DNA from: Clostridia bacterium
GTDB taxonomy: Bacteria; Bacillota; Clostridia; RUG12999
Length of the DNA stretch: 13,003 nt
Direction of reading: 5' to 3'
NCBI GenBank assembly: GCA_017502065.1
Contig: JAFVVU010000212.1
Location: forward strand, 1 to 13,003
How positions within the stretch are numbered: position 1 is the first letter of the stretch; each line of letters begins with the position of its first letter. Shown here piece by piece: positions 6,141 to 13,002 of the stretch. The translations under genes and the position numbers were made by a program. The notes under the pieces are model-generated. The model saw nothing but the letters and a program-made list of their open reading frames with translations. It was not told the origin of the DNA and ran no database searches.

Positions 6141-8096
6141 TCATTCCACAATATATGCTTCGCAAAACGGTGTAAGGCTTGTCATACTGTTCCAAAACAT
6201 AATTTTGTCACCTGCATCAAGAGTAAATTCCTTTGTGATACCTACAACGGCAACATCAGCAGCGCTGACGGTTACCGGCACGCATTCAATGTTTGCAAGT
6301 CTTTCGCTGTCATAGTCGGCAAAAATCACCATATATGTTCCGGCTTCCGGAAGTACAACGTCTGCGCTTTTGCTGTTTGCATCATAACCGATAATTGCAA
6401 ATTCCGGCTGCACCCACACCGCATATAATGTTTTTACAGTATTTTCGTTATAATCAGCACCGGCCCTGTATTTAACGGCTCCGCCCTCTGTTTCTGCCCA
6501 GCCATAGAAAATATATCCGTCTTTCCGGGGTTTCTGTTCACTGATTTTCATCATAACATCGTGCGTTTTCGTCTGACTTTCAGGCACATTTGTTGCACCT
6601 TCGGCTACATACGAAAGTTCGTACGTAGCCACTTCCCACATAGCATATAATGCCAGCGGCCTGTTTTCTGAGTAATAGTCCCCCGGCGAATAGACTGTTT
6701 CTGTTTCCGGGTCTAACCAGCCGACAAATGTATATCCTGTTTTTTTAGGTATCAAGTTACTGAGAGTAATTCTGCTGTTGTAATGTTTTGTCTGGGTTCT
6801 GGGGACACTTGTTGCACCTTCGGCTGAATAAGTGATTTCGTAAGGTATTCTCTTGTAGATTGCATAAAAATCAGTATCGCCCTTTAACTGAACCTGCCCT
6901 GTCAAAGGCTCTCCGTCCTGTGTCTGTGCCCAACCTGCAAAATAATATCCTGTATTCACGGGCCAATCGTCCGGAATTTCGGTGGGAAGTGTATACAGGC
7001 TCCACTCCTGCGATGTGATTTTGGTTTCGGTTCCGTTATTTGCATAAAGATTTACAGTATACTGCGTCTGGTCCTGCCATATTGCTTTAAATGTGACAGA
7101 TCCTTTGGCGGTAACATTTATAGAGCTGCCTTCCTGATATATTTCGCCGTTATTTTCCCAATGTGAAAGCTCTTTGCCTTCAGGCGGTGAAATCGTATTC
7201 CATGCCGGAACAGGAATGTTTCCGGGAACAGGGAATCTGTAATTTGTCAGACTTTCGGAGGTTCCTCCGTTAAAATCGTAGTTTACCTCGTATGCGGGCG
7301 CGATACGGAAGTATCCTCCTGTCGCTACACCATCAAGTTCCTTGCCATCTCTGTCAGCTGTCATCAAGTCGGGATTTCCCAGTGTAAGAATTGAACTGAT
7401 TTGGAAAGGTTCACTTAAACTGCCCGGATATCTTACATAAAGATTTCCGAGAGAAGCGTCAAAATTTGTTACATTTATTGTACCATTTGCGCATTGTATG
7501 TTTGCTCTGATAGTATCATAAGCCTTGAAACTTCCGCCGTTTATATTCAGCTTCGCATCGGTTCCGTTCATATTGAAAGCAATAGAAGCCGTTCCTGTTG
7601 TTTCAAAGGTTCCGCCGTTTATTGTTAAAGTAGACTGAGCTCCTATTGATACAATATTTCCTGTTGCCTTCTTGTAATTTCCGCCGTCAAATGTCAGGCT
7701 TGCATTGGAAGCCAGACGGAATGTAGGGGCCTGCTGCTCGGAAGTTATCAGACCGCTTTTTCCCGAAGACGTGTCAGACATTGTGAGTGCTCCCCCGCTT
7801 CTTACAACAAATTCTGTTCCGCTTGCTGCCATCGTTACTGTAAAGCCCGCAAGGTCTATATTAACGGCTTTTGCACCAATATCAAAGTCTTTTTCCAGAG
7901 CGACATTGCTTGTAAGCTTAATATAAAGCGTATCGCTTTCCTCTGAAATTATATCACTAAAATTCCCTGCTGTATTTATATTATCCGGAGTGGTGCCGTA
8001 AAGGGCATTGTTCTCATTCGCACTTGCCGTTATCGGCACTATTCCGATTATTATTACCAATACTAATAATATCCCTAAAAATCTTTTTGCTTTCAT
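6141..8096 (-). CDS. Secreted protein with beta-helix-like region and four InlB B-type (Listeria-Bacteroides) repeats
   Basis: A 651-residue exported protein. Residues 1-26 are a signal peptide: MKAKR, a hydrophobic core, then a probable ITASA/NE cleavage site. Residues about 55-235 look like a right-handed beta-helix, with repeated turns such as LTINGGTF and LNINGGSF and a pectate-lyase-like GGNYKKATGN. Four InlB B-type repeats follow near 270-340, 346-414, 418-487 and 491-561, each ending in an F.GW...LYA.W pattern. The last about 85 residues (DANSKSADV... DKIMFWNSMTSLTPFCEAY) resemble a C-terminal domain common in Clostridia surface proteins. There is no LPXTG, membrane anchor or SLH domain, so attachment is unclear. 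An adhesin or glycan-contact role is inference. AAGGA lies before the ATG. It follows the TetR gene by 19 bases and is probably controlled by it. Confidence 0.85.
   Translation of the reverse strand: MKAKRFLGILLVLVIIIGIVPITASANENNALYGTTPDNINTAGNFSDIISEESDTLYIKLTSNVALEKDFDIGAKAVNIDLAGFTVTMAASGTEFVVRSGGALTMSDTSSGKSGLITSEQQAPTFRLASNASLTFDGGNYKKATGNIVSIGAQSTLTINGGTFETTGTASIAFNMNGTDAKLNINGGSFKAYDTIRANIQCANGTINVTNFDASLGNLYVRYPGSLSEPFQISSILTLGNPDLMTADRDGKELDGVATGGYFRIAPAYEVNYDFNGGTSESLTNYRFPVPGNIPVPAWNTISPPEGKELSHWENNGEIYQEGSSINVTAKGSVTFKAIWQDQTQYTVNLYANNGTETKITSQEWSLYTLPTEIPDDWPVNTGYYFAGWAQTQDGEPLTGQVQLKGDTDFYAIYKRIPYEITYSAEGATSVPRTQTKHYNSRITLSNLIPKKTGYTFVGWLDPETETVYSPGDYYSENRPLALYAMWEVATYELSYVAEGATNVPESQTKTHDVMMKISEQKPRKDGYIFYGWAETEGGAVKYRAGADYNENTVKTLYAVWVQPEFAIIGYDANSKSADVVLPEAGTYMVIFADYDSERLANIECVPVTVSAADVAVVGITKEFTLDAGDKIMFWNSMTSLTPFCEAYIVE
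6414..7289 (-). repeat. Tandem InlB B-type protein repeats within the secreted protein gene
   Basis: Four about-70-residue units are encoded here. The two C-terminal ones are the closest pair, reading YEITYSAEGATSVPRTQTK and YELSYVAEGATNVPESQTK at their starts. The 15-base DNA string GTTGCACCTTCGGCT is identical at 6592-6606 and 6811-6825 (plus-strand reading), which suggests a fairly recent duplication. The first two units are much more divergent. Confidence 0.75.
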
Positions 8097-8115
8097 AGTT
8101 CCAAGTCCTTTCCTC

Positions 8116-8811
8116 TTACTTATTCACATCATCAAGCCGTTTTACAAATCTGCTCCACAGTTCTTTTGCAATTTTGACGTAATCAAGAGCTATAACCTTT
8201 TCTATTGCGGATTTTCGTTTGGCCTCATCAACACCATAGATTTTAAGCATTGAACCGGCAAACAAGGTAATTTTATCGTTTAAGTTAAAATATCTGTTTG
8301 TTGGAGAAGTAAACGCCGCAAGCTCAATACCGCTTGTAATGTTTTCCAGTTTTCTGAAATCATCCTCATCCATATCAGGCAAAATATCTTTAAGAAGATG
8401 ATAATTCTTTTTTGCCGCCCACTCTTTGATATAGTCGAAAGTGTGAGGATGGTTATATGCTGAATAATATAAGTCATATGCTTTGTCGTCCGTTTCACAA
8501 AGTGCTATCTGAACAGCAATTTCAAGCACATAAGAAAACAAAGTGTCACCGCTTTTTTCTTCCGCCTCGGCAATAACGTCAAGGTGATAATCCATAATCT
8601 CTTCAATCAGCACGCGAAGCATATCTTCCTTTACTTTATAATGATAGGTGATTGTTCCAAGCCCAATGCCGCTTTCTGCCGCAATCTGTCTGTGGGTTGT
8701 TTTTGAAAATCCCTGTTTCACAAACAATCCCGATGCGCTTCTTAAAATCTGTATTTCTGTATCCGACAATGGGTTAATCATACTGTGTCTTTGAATTATG
8801 CTGTTAATCAT
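8116..8811 (-). CDS. TetR/AcrR-family transcriptional regulator
   Basis: A 231-residue cytoplasmic regulator. The N-terminal DNA-binding domain is clear: ILRSASGLFVKQGFSKTTHR, then QIAAESGIGLGTITYHYKVKEDML (about 22-64), including the family's helix-turn-helix and the Y-H-Y/F-K..K contact segment. The remaining about 165 residues are a helical ligand-binding domain without recognisable specificity. The ATG at 8811 follows GGGAG at acceptable spacing; a second ATG at 8781 has no good ribosome binding site. A consensus promoter with an imperfect palindrome over its -10 lies upstream, which fits autorepression. It is followed 19 bases later by the secreted repeat protein gene, so it probably controls both. 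Confidence 0.92.
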   Translation of the reverse strand: MINSIIQRHSMINPLSDTEIQILRSASGLFVKQGFSKTTHRQIAAESGIGLGTITYHYKVKEDMLRVLIEEIMDYHLDVIAEAEEKSGDTLFSYVLEIAVQIALCETDDKAYDLYYSAYNHPHTFDYIKEWAAKKNYHLLKDILPDMDEDDFRKLENITSGIELAAFTSPTNRYFNLNDKITLFAGSMLKIYGVDEAKRKSAIEKVIALDYVKIAKELWSRFVKRLDDVNK

Positions 8812-8839
8812 AGAAATCAGCTCCCGCGTTTTTATTCGT

Positions 8840-8877
8840 ACAAGTACAATTATACACTAGTTTCCTTATTTTGTCAA
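8840..8877 (-). promoter_or_regulatory. Consensus sigma-A promoter for tetR with candidate operator
   Basis: On the minus strand TTGACA (8872-8877), a 17-base spacer and TATAAT (8849-8854) match consensus exactly. An imperfect inverted repeat at 8840-8861 (ACTAGTGTATA against an arm reading ACAAGTACAAT, 6 of 11 matching) covers the -10 and could be the TetR operator. The promoter is firm; the operator is tentative. Confidence 0.85.
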
Positions 8878-8915
8878 TATTTTTATATAAATAACCGACA
8901 GTTTTTATACAAAAT

Positions 8916-8944
8916 AAAAAAACCGACGCTTCGCATCGGTTTTT
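8916..8944 (-). terminator. Intrinsic terminator of the GMP synthase gene
   Basis: The arms ACCGACGC (8922-8929) and GCATCGGT (8933-8940) with loop TTC lie 18 bases after the guaA stop. On the minus strand the single non-Watson-Crick position is a U-G wobble and the stem ends in U residues. On the plus strand the same position is a C-A mismatch, so the hairpin is better in the guaA direction. Confidence 0.85.
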
Positions 8945-8962
8945 ATTTTGCATGATACCCTC

Positions 8963-9943
8963 TTATTCCCACTCGATTGTTCCAATGGGTTTCGGTGTGA
9001 GGTCGAGAAGAACGCGGTTGATACCGGGAACTTCTGCTGTGATACGTGCTGTTATTTTATGGAGCACGCTATAGGGAATTTCTTCAATTGTTGCTGTCAT
9101 TGCATCGGTTGTATTTACCGCACGGATGATTGCCGGCCAGCCTTCATAACGTTTATCGTCTTTTACGCCAACGCTTTTCATATCCGGAACGGCGATGAAA
9201 TACTGCCATACTTTTTCTGCAAGACCGCAGATGTCAAATTCTTCGCGGAGGATTGCATCCGCCTCACGAAGAGCATTAAGGCGGTCACGTGTTATTGCGC
9301 CGAGGCATCTTACGCCAAGACCCGGTCCGGGGAACGGCTGACGGTCAACCATATGTGCCGGAAGACCAAGCGCTTTACCTACAACACGTACTTCATCTTT
9401 ATACAAAAGCTTGATTGGTTCAACAAGTTCCATTTTCATATCTTCCGGAAGTCCGCCAACGTTGTGATGAGCTTTAACTCCGTCGGATTCAAGAATATCG
9501 GGATAAATTGTTCCCTGAGCAAGGAAGGATATTCCTTCGAGCTTAGATGCTTCTTCATCAAACACCTTTATAAATTCTCCGCCAATAATCTTACGCTTTT
9601 TCTCAGGCTCACTTACACCTGAAAGCAAGTCAAGGAAACGGTCCGTTGCATCTATATAAATAAGGTTAGCATCAAGCTGGTTACGGAAAACTTCAATAAC
9701 AGCTTCGCTTTCACCTTTACGCATAAGTCCGTGGTTTACGTGCACGCAAACAAGCTGCTTGCCGATTGCTTTTATGAGAAGTGCGGCAACAACGGATGAG
9801 TCTACACCGCCTGACAGTGCGAGAAGCACCTTTTTATCTCCAACCTGTTCACGAACCTGCGCAACCTGATCTGCGATAAACTTGTCAGCAAGTTCTTTTG
9901 TTGTAATGCGAACCATTGAGTCCGGTCTTTTGTTTGAATCCAT
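8963..9943 (-). CDS. guaA: GMP synthase ATP-pyrophosphatase subunit (stand-alone, no glutaminase domain)
   Basis: It converts XMP to GMP by adenylating XMP with ATP and aminating it, the last step of guanine nucleotide synthesis. The 326 residues contain the P-loop SGGVDSS (44-50), LAQGTIYPD (141-149), the very conserved RQPFPGPGLGVR (201-212), and the C-terminal dimerisation domain ending TPKPIGTIEWE. The usual bacterial enzyme has about 510 residues with an N-terminal class I glutamine amidotransferase; here only a short leader precedes the ATPase. The start at 9943 follows GGGGGA at good spacing. No upstream coding trace of a glutaminase exists in the 119-base gap, so this is not a recent frameshift. 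The ammonia donor must be a separate subunit elsewhere, as in archaea, or free ammonia. It appears monocistronic, with its own terminator. Confidence 0.95.
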   Translation of the reverse strand: MDSNKRPDSMVRITTKELADKFIADQVAQVREQVGDKKVLLALSGGVDSSVVAALLIKAIGKQLVCVHVNHGLMRKGESEAVIEVFRNQLDANLIYIDATDRFLDLLSGVSEPEKKRKIIGGEFIKVFDEEASKLEGISFLAQGTIYPDILESDGVKAHHNVGGLPEDMKMELVEPIKLLYKDEVRVVGKALGLPAHMVDRQPFPGPGLGVRCLGAITRDRLNALREADAILREEFDICGLAEKVWQYFIAVPDMKSVGVKDDKRYEGWPAIIRAVNTTDAMTATIEEIPYSVLHKITARITAEVPGINRVLLDLTPKPIGTIEWE

Positions 9944-9983
9944 AATATATATCCCCCTTGCATTAATTTTCAGTATTTTTTAT

Positions 9984-10013
9984 ATTATAACACACTTTTT
10001 TCCGAAATGGAAA
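9984..10013 (-). promoter_or_regulatory. Probable promoter for the GMP synthase gene
   Basis: A consensus -10 TATAAT reads on the minus strand at 9984-9989. The -35 is weak: TTTCCA at 10008-10013 with an 18-base spacer. I see no purine riboswitch in the leader, which is only about 35 bases long. The 119-base gap 9944-10062 also holds no clear terminator for the radical SAM gene, so some read-through into guaA is possible. Confidence 0.45.
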
Positions 10014-10062
10014 TAGAAATTTTTATATGTTTATACCTTATGTTTTGTAAAAAATGCCAAAT

Positions 10063-11661
10063 TCATTCAAAAAATGCGGTTATATCCATAATTTTTTTAT
10101 CAGGAACGGAAATAAGCCACAACATTTCCTGCAGCTTTTCCACTCTTATATGTTTATGGCGGTCACGGACGGACACTTTGGTAAGTTTCGGAAACTCCGA
10201 TATTGCGCTGTCATCGGTAATTATTTCATACAGCTTATCTTTCCTGATATTCGCAATTTGCGGATTTGCCCATTCGGGCAGGTGTGCGCCTGCATTTGAA
10301 ATAAGAAAATCCTTTGCAAGTGCAAGTTTAATTTCTTCCCCGGCAAAATTATATAAAAATCCATAGAGTTTTGCCTTATGATGCGGAGTTTTATTAAGTC
10401 CGTTTTCTTCAAAATACTGCGCCAGTTCATCAAAAAAGTTATACGGCGTAGGATATTTTTTCATAAGAATTTCAAGCGCATTTCCGAATGACTCCGGCGA
10501 ATAATATTCAAGCACAAGCTCAATATTTTTAAGGCGTGCAAGCTCGGAAAAACTGATATCCGCCGTTGAAATTATTTCATACGGCGGTTTATCCTCGTGC
10601 ACAAGAGCATACTCTTCCGCCATTTTTTCAATTGGCGTGCCCGGCAAAACTTTAAGAAACCCGAGCTGCAGCTCGTGCGGATGAAGTCCGTATGCAAAAT
10701 TAAACGAATTTTTAAAAGACTTTGCACTCTCGCCCGGCAGACCTGCGATAAGGTCAAGGTGGAGAGTTACGTTTGTTTCATTTATAATTCTGCCGATATT
10801 TTCTTTAAGTTTCTCAAGGTTACTGCGGCGTCCGCAGATGGAAAGCACTCTTTCGTTTGCGCTTTGCAGTCCTGCTTCAAGACGGATTTTGCCTTCGGGT
10901 GCAGTTTTTAAGATTTCGATAAACTCCCCATCCATAATATCCGCCGCAATTTCCATGTGAAATTCGGTATCGCAAGGGAGGTTTATGATATATTTTAAAA
11001 TTTCTTTGCTTCGTTTTAAATCGGAATTGAACGTGCGGTCAACAAATTTTACAAGCCGCACATTATGTTTTGAAAATTCATCAAGGTCGGCAAAAACCTT
11101 GTCAAGAGAGCGGTATTTTATATGCGTCTCCGCCGCAGACAGACAGTATGCACAGGAAAACGGACATCCGCGTGAGGATTCGTAATAAAAAATTCTGCCT
11201 TTTTCAAATAAGTCCTCTTCCGAATACGGAAACGGCATTTCGTCCATTTCGGGCGGAGTGGCAACATAAATTTTTTCATCAATACCTTCGGTCATCAGTT
11301 TTTCAAAAAACTTTTCGCCCTCGCCACAGCAGATTATATCCACAAACGGATATTCAAGATATCTTGCGGCATTATACTGCGCTTCTGGTCCGCCAAGTAT
11401 AATTTTTATGGTTTTATCCGCTTTTTTGACAATTTCTGCCAGTTTCAGCACATATTCGATATTCCATATATAACACGAAAAGCCTACCGCATCGGGGCGT
11501 GCGGAAAGAATATCCGCCGCGGCGCGCCATACCTCTTCGCCGCCGGAATATTCGCATAAAGCCGCATCAAGCCCTTTTGAATTAAGGTAAGCTTTTATTT
11601 TCCTTATTGCAAGGTTTGTATGCACATATTTTGAGTTTACACCAACAAGTGATACGTTCAT
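10063..11661 (-). CDS. B12-binding-domain radical SAM protein (DUF4080 type)
   Basis: A 532-residue enzyme. Residues 1-130 form a cobalamin-binding-like Rossmann domain: MNVSLVGVNSKYVHTNLAIR, PDAVGFSCYIWNIE (56-69), IILGGPEA (87-94), and VDIICCGEGE (107-116). The radical SAM motif C166-x3-C170-x2-C173 (SRGCPFSCAYC) binds the 4Fe-4S cluster that cleaves S-adenosylmethionine. LEAGLQSAN, LHLDLIAGLPGE and LGFLKVLPGTP are typical later strands. The C-terminal about 150 residues match the DUF4080 extension by layout. Substrate is unknown; methylation or another radical modification is possible. The start shares an ATGA overlap (four bases) with the TadA stop, implying coupling. Confidence is high for the family and none for a specific reaction. 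Confidence 0.88.
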   Translation of the reverse strand: MNVSLVGVNSKYVHTNLAIRKIKAYLNSKGLDAALCEYSGGEEVWRAAADILSARPDAVGFSCYIWNIEYVLKLAEIVKKADKTIKIILGGPEAQYNAARYLEYPFVDIICCGEGEKFFEKLMTEGIDEKIYVATPPEMDEMPFPYSEEDLFEKGRIFYYESSRGCPFSCAYCLSAAETHIKYRSLDKVFADLDEFSKHNVRLVKFVDRTFNSDLKRSKEILKYIINLPCDTEFHMEIAADIMDGEFIEILKTAPEGKIRLEAGLQSANERVLSICGRRSNLEKLKENIGRIINETNVTLHLDLIAGLPGESAKSFKNSFNFAYGLHPHELQLGFLKVLPGTPIEKMAEEYALVHEDKPPYEIISTADISFSELARLKNIELVLEYYSPESFGNALEILMKKYPTPYNFFDELAQYFEENGLNKTPHHKAKLYGFLYNFAGEEIKLALAKDFLISNAGAHLPEWANPQIANIRKDKLYEIITDDSAISEFPKLTKVSVRDRHKHIRVEKLQEMLWLISVPDKKIMDITAFFE

Positions 11662-12113
11662 TTATTCCTCCGTAGATTTTCAAAAAATCCGTCTAAAAGT
11701 GCGGCACACTCCTGTTCCATAACGCCGCCGCAGAATTTCGGTATATGCGGAAATTTAAAGTCATAATACAGGTTGAACACACTACCTACTGCGCCTGCTT
11801 TTTCGTCGTATGCACCGAAAACCACCTTATCAAGACGTGCCTGTGCAATTGCGCCTGCGCACATCGGGCAAGGTTCAAGCGTTACATACATTACCGCGCC
11901 GTCAAGACGCGCCGAGCCGATATTTTTACACGCATCTTCAATTGCAAGCACCTCTGCATGGGCAGTTGCAGATGCATTTTTTTCGCGTTTGTTATAGCCC
12001 CTGCCGATGATTTTTTCATCTTTCACAACCACTGCGCCGACGGGCACGTCGCCCGAGGGGATTGCTTTTTTTGCTTCCACTATGGCTTCTGCCATAAATT
12101 TTTCGTTTTTCAT
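11658..12113 (-). CDS. tadA: tRNA-specific adenosine deaminase TadA
   Basis: It deaminates A34 to inosine in the anticodon of tRNA-Arg(ACG), allowing one tRNA to read CGU, CGC and CGA. The 151-residue protein has the zinc deaminase motifs: H52-A-E54 (zinc ligand and proton shuttle) and P-C82-P-M-C85 (zinc ligands), plus the TadA-typical PVGAVVVKDEKIIGRG.N and GSVFNLYYDFKFPH C-terminal half. I chose the ATG at 12113, preceded by GAGGG four bases away, over the in-frame TTG at 12134, which has no ribosome binding site and would overlap the upstream gene by 14 bases. It sits seven bases after the nucleotidase stop and overlaps the radical SAM start by four bases. Confidence 0.95.
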   Translation of the reverse strand: MKNEKFMAEAIVEAKKAIPSGDVPVGAVVVKDEKIIGRGYNKREKNASATAHAEVLAIEDACKNIGSARLDGAVMYVTLEPCPMCAGAIAQARLDKVVFGAYDEKAGAVGSVFNLYYDFKFPHIPKFCGGVMEQECAALLDGFFENLRRNK

Positions 12114-12120
12114 ATATCCC

Positions 12121-12702
12121 TCAGATTTCGTCAAGAGTAAGGTAATATGCCGGAATAAAGGTTTCCATAAAATATTTTACTTCCGGCAAATCAAATTTTT
12201 CGATTGCTTTTTCCGTTGCGGATTTTGCCTGCGAAAATTCTTTATTCCCTGCCGATTCTTCTTCAATACATTTTATATATGCTGAGATTTTATCCGCTGC
12301 TTTCACAAGCTTTTTGATATATTCGTCTTCTTCACCGGGGAAGAAAATATCTTCATATGCACCGCGCATTTTTTCGGGAAGACGGTCAAGAAGTCGGCGG
12401 TTTGCTTCTTCTTCAATTTCCTTATATGCGGAAATTATTCCGCTGTTGTTATATTTAACGGGAGTCGGCATATCGCCGGTTATAATCTCACTCATATCAT
12501 GGTATATTGCCATAAGCGCGGTTCTGCCGGCATCAATCGTTCCGCCGAAAATAGTATTGTTTATAACCGCAAGGGCGTGCGCAATTATTGCAACGTCAAG
12601 AGAATGTTCTTTAACATTTTCTTTTTCGGTGTTGCGCATAAGACCCCATCTGTTTATATATTTCATTCGTGCCGCAAGAGCATAAAAATTATATTCTTTC
12701 AT
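12121..12702 (-). CDS. yfbR: YfbR-type 5'-deoxynucleotidase (HD-domain phosphohydrolase)
   Basis: It removes the 5' phosphate from deoxynucleoside monophosphates, helping nucleotide salvage and balance; the enzyme is cytoplasmic and metal dependent. With the start at 12702 the protein has 193 residues (E. coli YfbR has 199). Residue numbering then coincides with the known active site: R18 and W19 (substrate recognition), H33, H68-D69, E72, D77 and D137. The block LMRNTEKENVKEHSLDVA and TGDMPTPVKY are near-signature sequences. The ATG at 12711 is rejected because AGGAG abuts it directly, whereas that site is nine bases from the ATG at 12702. It follows the four-helix-bundle gene by 12 bases and precedes tadA by seven. 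Confidence 0.93.
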   Translation of the reverse strand: MKEYNFYALAARMKYINRWGLMRNTEKENVKEHSLDVAIIAHALAVINNTIFGGTIDAGRTALMAIYHDMSEIITGDMPTPVKYNNSGIISAYKEIEEEANRRLLDRLPEKMRGAYEDIFFPGEEDEYIKKLVKAADKISAYIKCIEEESAGNKEFSQAKSATEKAIEKFDLPEVKYFMETFIPAYYLTLDEI

Positions 12703-12711
12703 TCTTCTCAT

Positions 12712-12716
12712 CTCCT
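12712..12716 (-). promoter_or_regulatory. Ribosome binding site that fixes the yfbR start
   Basis: AGGAG on the minus strand lies nine bases before the ATG at 12702 but touches the ATG at 12711, so it supports the downstream start. Its first two bases belong to the TAG stop of the preceding gene, pointing to translational coupling. Confidence 0.7.
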
Positions 12717-13002
12717 AAATTTGATTGTTCTCTTTTACGGTATTTATTGATGAAATGAGCATCCTGCGAATTTGACCGCAAGCATTTATTATCGACTTAT
12801 ATGTTTCGTTATCTATATATTCTGTTCGATTAAGAAGTTCCAGCCAATATTCTGATTCGTAGCATTCTTTTAATGCAATTTGCATTTTAGAAATAAAATC
12901 CGCTGTGCTGTGTGCATATTTTGATTCATGAATATTAGCACCTATTGATGTCCCCGAACGTATAAGCTGATTTGTAAGAACACTTTCTTTTTTTGTTTCC
13001 TT
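12715..13002 (-). CDS. Four-helix-bundle protein (S23/IVS family), partial (N-terminus outside window)
   Basis: Hand translation of the minus strand gives 95 residues up to a TAG at 12715. It contains the family hallmark LIRSGTSIGANIHES, then ADFISKMQIALKECYESEYW, then an amphipathic C-terminal helix (YKSIINACGQIRRMLISSIN). These small helical proteins form pentamers; they are found free-standing, inside 23S rRNA intervening sequences, and as relatives of the Avd accessory protein of diversity-generating retroelements. Typical members have about 120 residues, so roughly the first 25 are missing. Here the gene heads the visible part of the yfbR-tadA operon. Its function is unknown. Confidence 0.85.
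   Translation of the reverse strand, partial: KETKKESVLTNQLIRSGTSIGANIHESKYAHSTADFISKMQIALKECYESEYWLELLNRTEYIDNETYKSIINACGQIRRMLISSINTVKENNQI

Noticed and set aside
8948..9622. A 224-codon plus-strand open frame opposite guaA
   Set aside because: It starts in the terminator region and is antisense to highly conserved GMP synthase motifs; a shadow frame.
9944..10062. Purine riboswitch or glutaminase remnant upstream of guaA
   Set aside because: The gap is only 119 bases, shows no purine-aptamer-like paired helices, and has no amidotransferase motif in any frame.
12114..12134. TTG start adding seven residues to TadA
   Set aside because: No ribosome binding site and it would overlap yfbR; the ATG at 12113 has GAGGG upstream and matches family N-termini.
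11745..12140. Plus-strand open frames opposite tadA
   Set aside because: Overlapping antisense shadows of a strongly conserved enzyme with no independent signal.
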